NCBI GenBank assembly: GCA_963556195.1
Contig: OY744516.1
Span: 36,450,278-36,514,277 of the forward strand
Length of the DNA stretch: 64,000 nt
Source: Sepiola atlantica
Lineage: Eukaryota > Mollusca > Cephalopoda > Sepiida > Sepiolidae
Reading direction: 5' to 3'
The position numbers and the translations under genes are program-made. The notes beneath the pieces were generated by a model. That model was not told the DNA's origin and ran no database searches. It saw only the letters and a program-made list of their open reading frames with translations. Shown piece by piece: positions 63,652-64,000 of the stretch. How positions within the stretch are numbered: position 1 is the first letter of the stretch; the number at the start of each line of letters is the position of its first letter.

Positions 63652-64000
63652 AATCTATCGAGAGGGCGCTCAAATACCCACACCTACACACAACCCTTAA
63701 TAAATTAATCACACCGTATCTGCCTCCCAGCTACAGAGTAAAATCACCAGATCAATTAATAGATATTCTCCATTCGGTAAAACCTAATAATAAACTCTTA
63801 GCTTCTTTGGACGTTGAGAACCTTTTCACAAACGTACCAATACAAGAAACTATCAACATAATTATCAATAGCATATATAATAATCACACTCTCCCTGCAC
63901 TCAAAATAAACCCTAATATACTACGCAAACTATTAATAGCTTGCACCACTGAAGTAGCCTTCTACGGCCCCAATGGTAGCTTATACACCCAGGTGGATGG
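63652..64000 (+). CDS. PLE reverse transcriptase, N-terminal side truncated, runs off window
   Basis: Open frame from just after the stop at about 63652 to the window end. It contains ITPYLPPSYRVKSPDQLIDI, then LLASLDVENLFTNVPIQETI (RT motif with the first catalytic Asp) and TEVAFYGPNGSLYTQVDG, which is where the PLE motif VSMGSPLG would follow. The 5' part of the PLE protein is missing and replaced by terminal-repeat sequence with a hammerhead motif, as in the PLE at 25537. The frame shows no lesion within the 116 codons visible, so it may be young. Confidence 0.7.

Overview
The window is eukaryotic, almost certainly metazoan, DNA. It has spliced-gene signals, RNA polymerase III SINEs, non-LTR retrotransposons, Penelope-like elements (PLEs) carrying GIY-YIG nucleases, mariner-type elements and dozens of long (TA)n tracts. 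A lophotrochozoan, perhaps a cephalopod mollusc, is my best guess. That guess is inference from the repeat mix, not from a diagnostic gene.

Positions 1-20663 are a head-to-tail array of three units of one ~7.22 kb non-LTR retrotransposon. Unit 1 is cut by the window start. Each unit has a ~360 bp 5' UTR with four miniature hairpins, an ORF1 (~900 aa, Ser/Pro-rich, central domain, CCHC knuckle) and an ORF2 (APE-type endonuclease, YADD reverse transcriptase, C-terminal CCHC). The 3' UTR of ~720 bp runs directly into the next 5' UTR with no spacer or poly(A). ORF2 is intact in unit 1. In units 2 and 3 it is broken at the same G-run (7 G becomes 8 and 6). The domain order resembles the Tx1 branch of the L1 group. 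A GC-rich flank with a 45-bp minisatellite follows (20664-21250).

Positions 21.4-48.5 kb are a repeat graveyard. It holds a tandem dimer of a tRNA-promoter/hammerhead-ribozyme repeat (22.1-22.7 kb), a PLE with RT and GIY-YIG domains and hammerheads at both ends (25.6-27.9 kb), and a second tRNA/hammerhead SINE family (28.1-28.6 kb). A 3.3 kb TIR DNA transposon with an intact ~785-aa transposase-like gene sits inside a TA/TATG array (29.1-32.4 kb). A U2 snRNA 5' fragment is fused to a GC-rich structured element at 35.5 kb. LINE relics occur at 35.3, 37.7, 39.5-42.0 and 47.5-48.2 kb, and a minus-strand PLE relic at 44.4-46.8 kb is interrupted by a composite SINE with an 8-bp target duplication.

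Positions 49.0-49.94 kb hold the only convincing host gene: two exons of a secreted or membrane protein with about four EGF-like repeats. The rest is again mobile DNA: foldback palindromes next to (TA)n, a LINE relic (51.5-52.6 kb), another copy of the 335-bp tRNA/hammerhead repeat (52.7-53.1 kb), a third tRNA/hammerhead SINE with a nearly ideal ribozyme (53.9-54.1 kb), two further PLE relics, two mariner-like elements, and the start of another PLE reverse transcriptase at the right edge.

The unifying theme is retroelement biology. The main points are a LINE forming a spacer-free tandem array, and many hammerhead-like motifs. Three dissimilar SINE families share a tRNA-like promoter followed 12-25 nt later by a hammerhead. 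Several PLE-linked hammerheads have a self-complementary stem III suggesting action as dimers.
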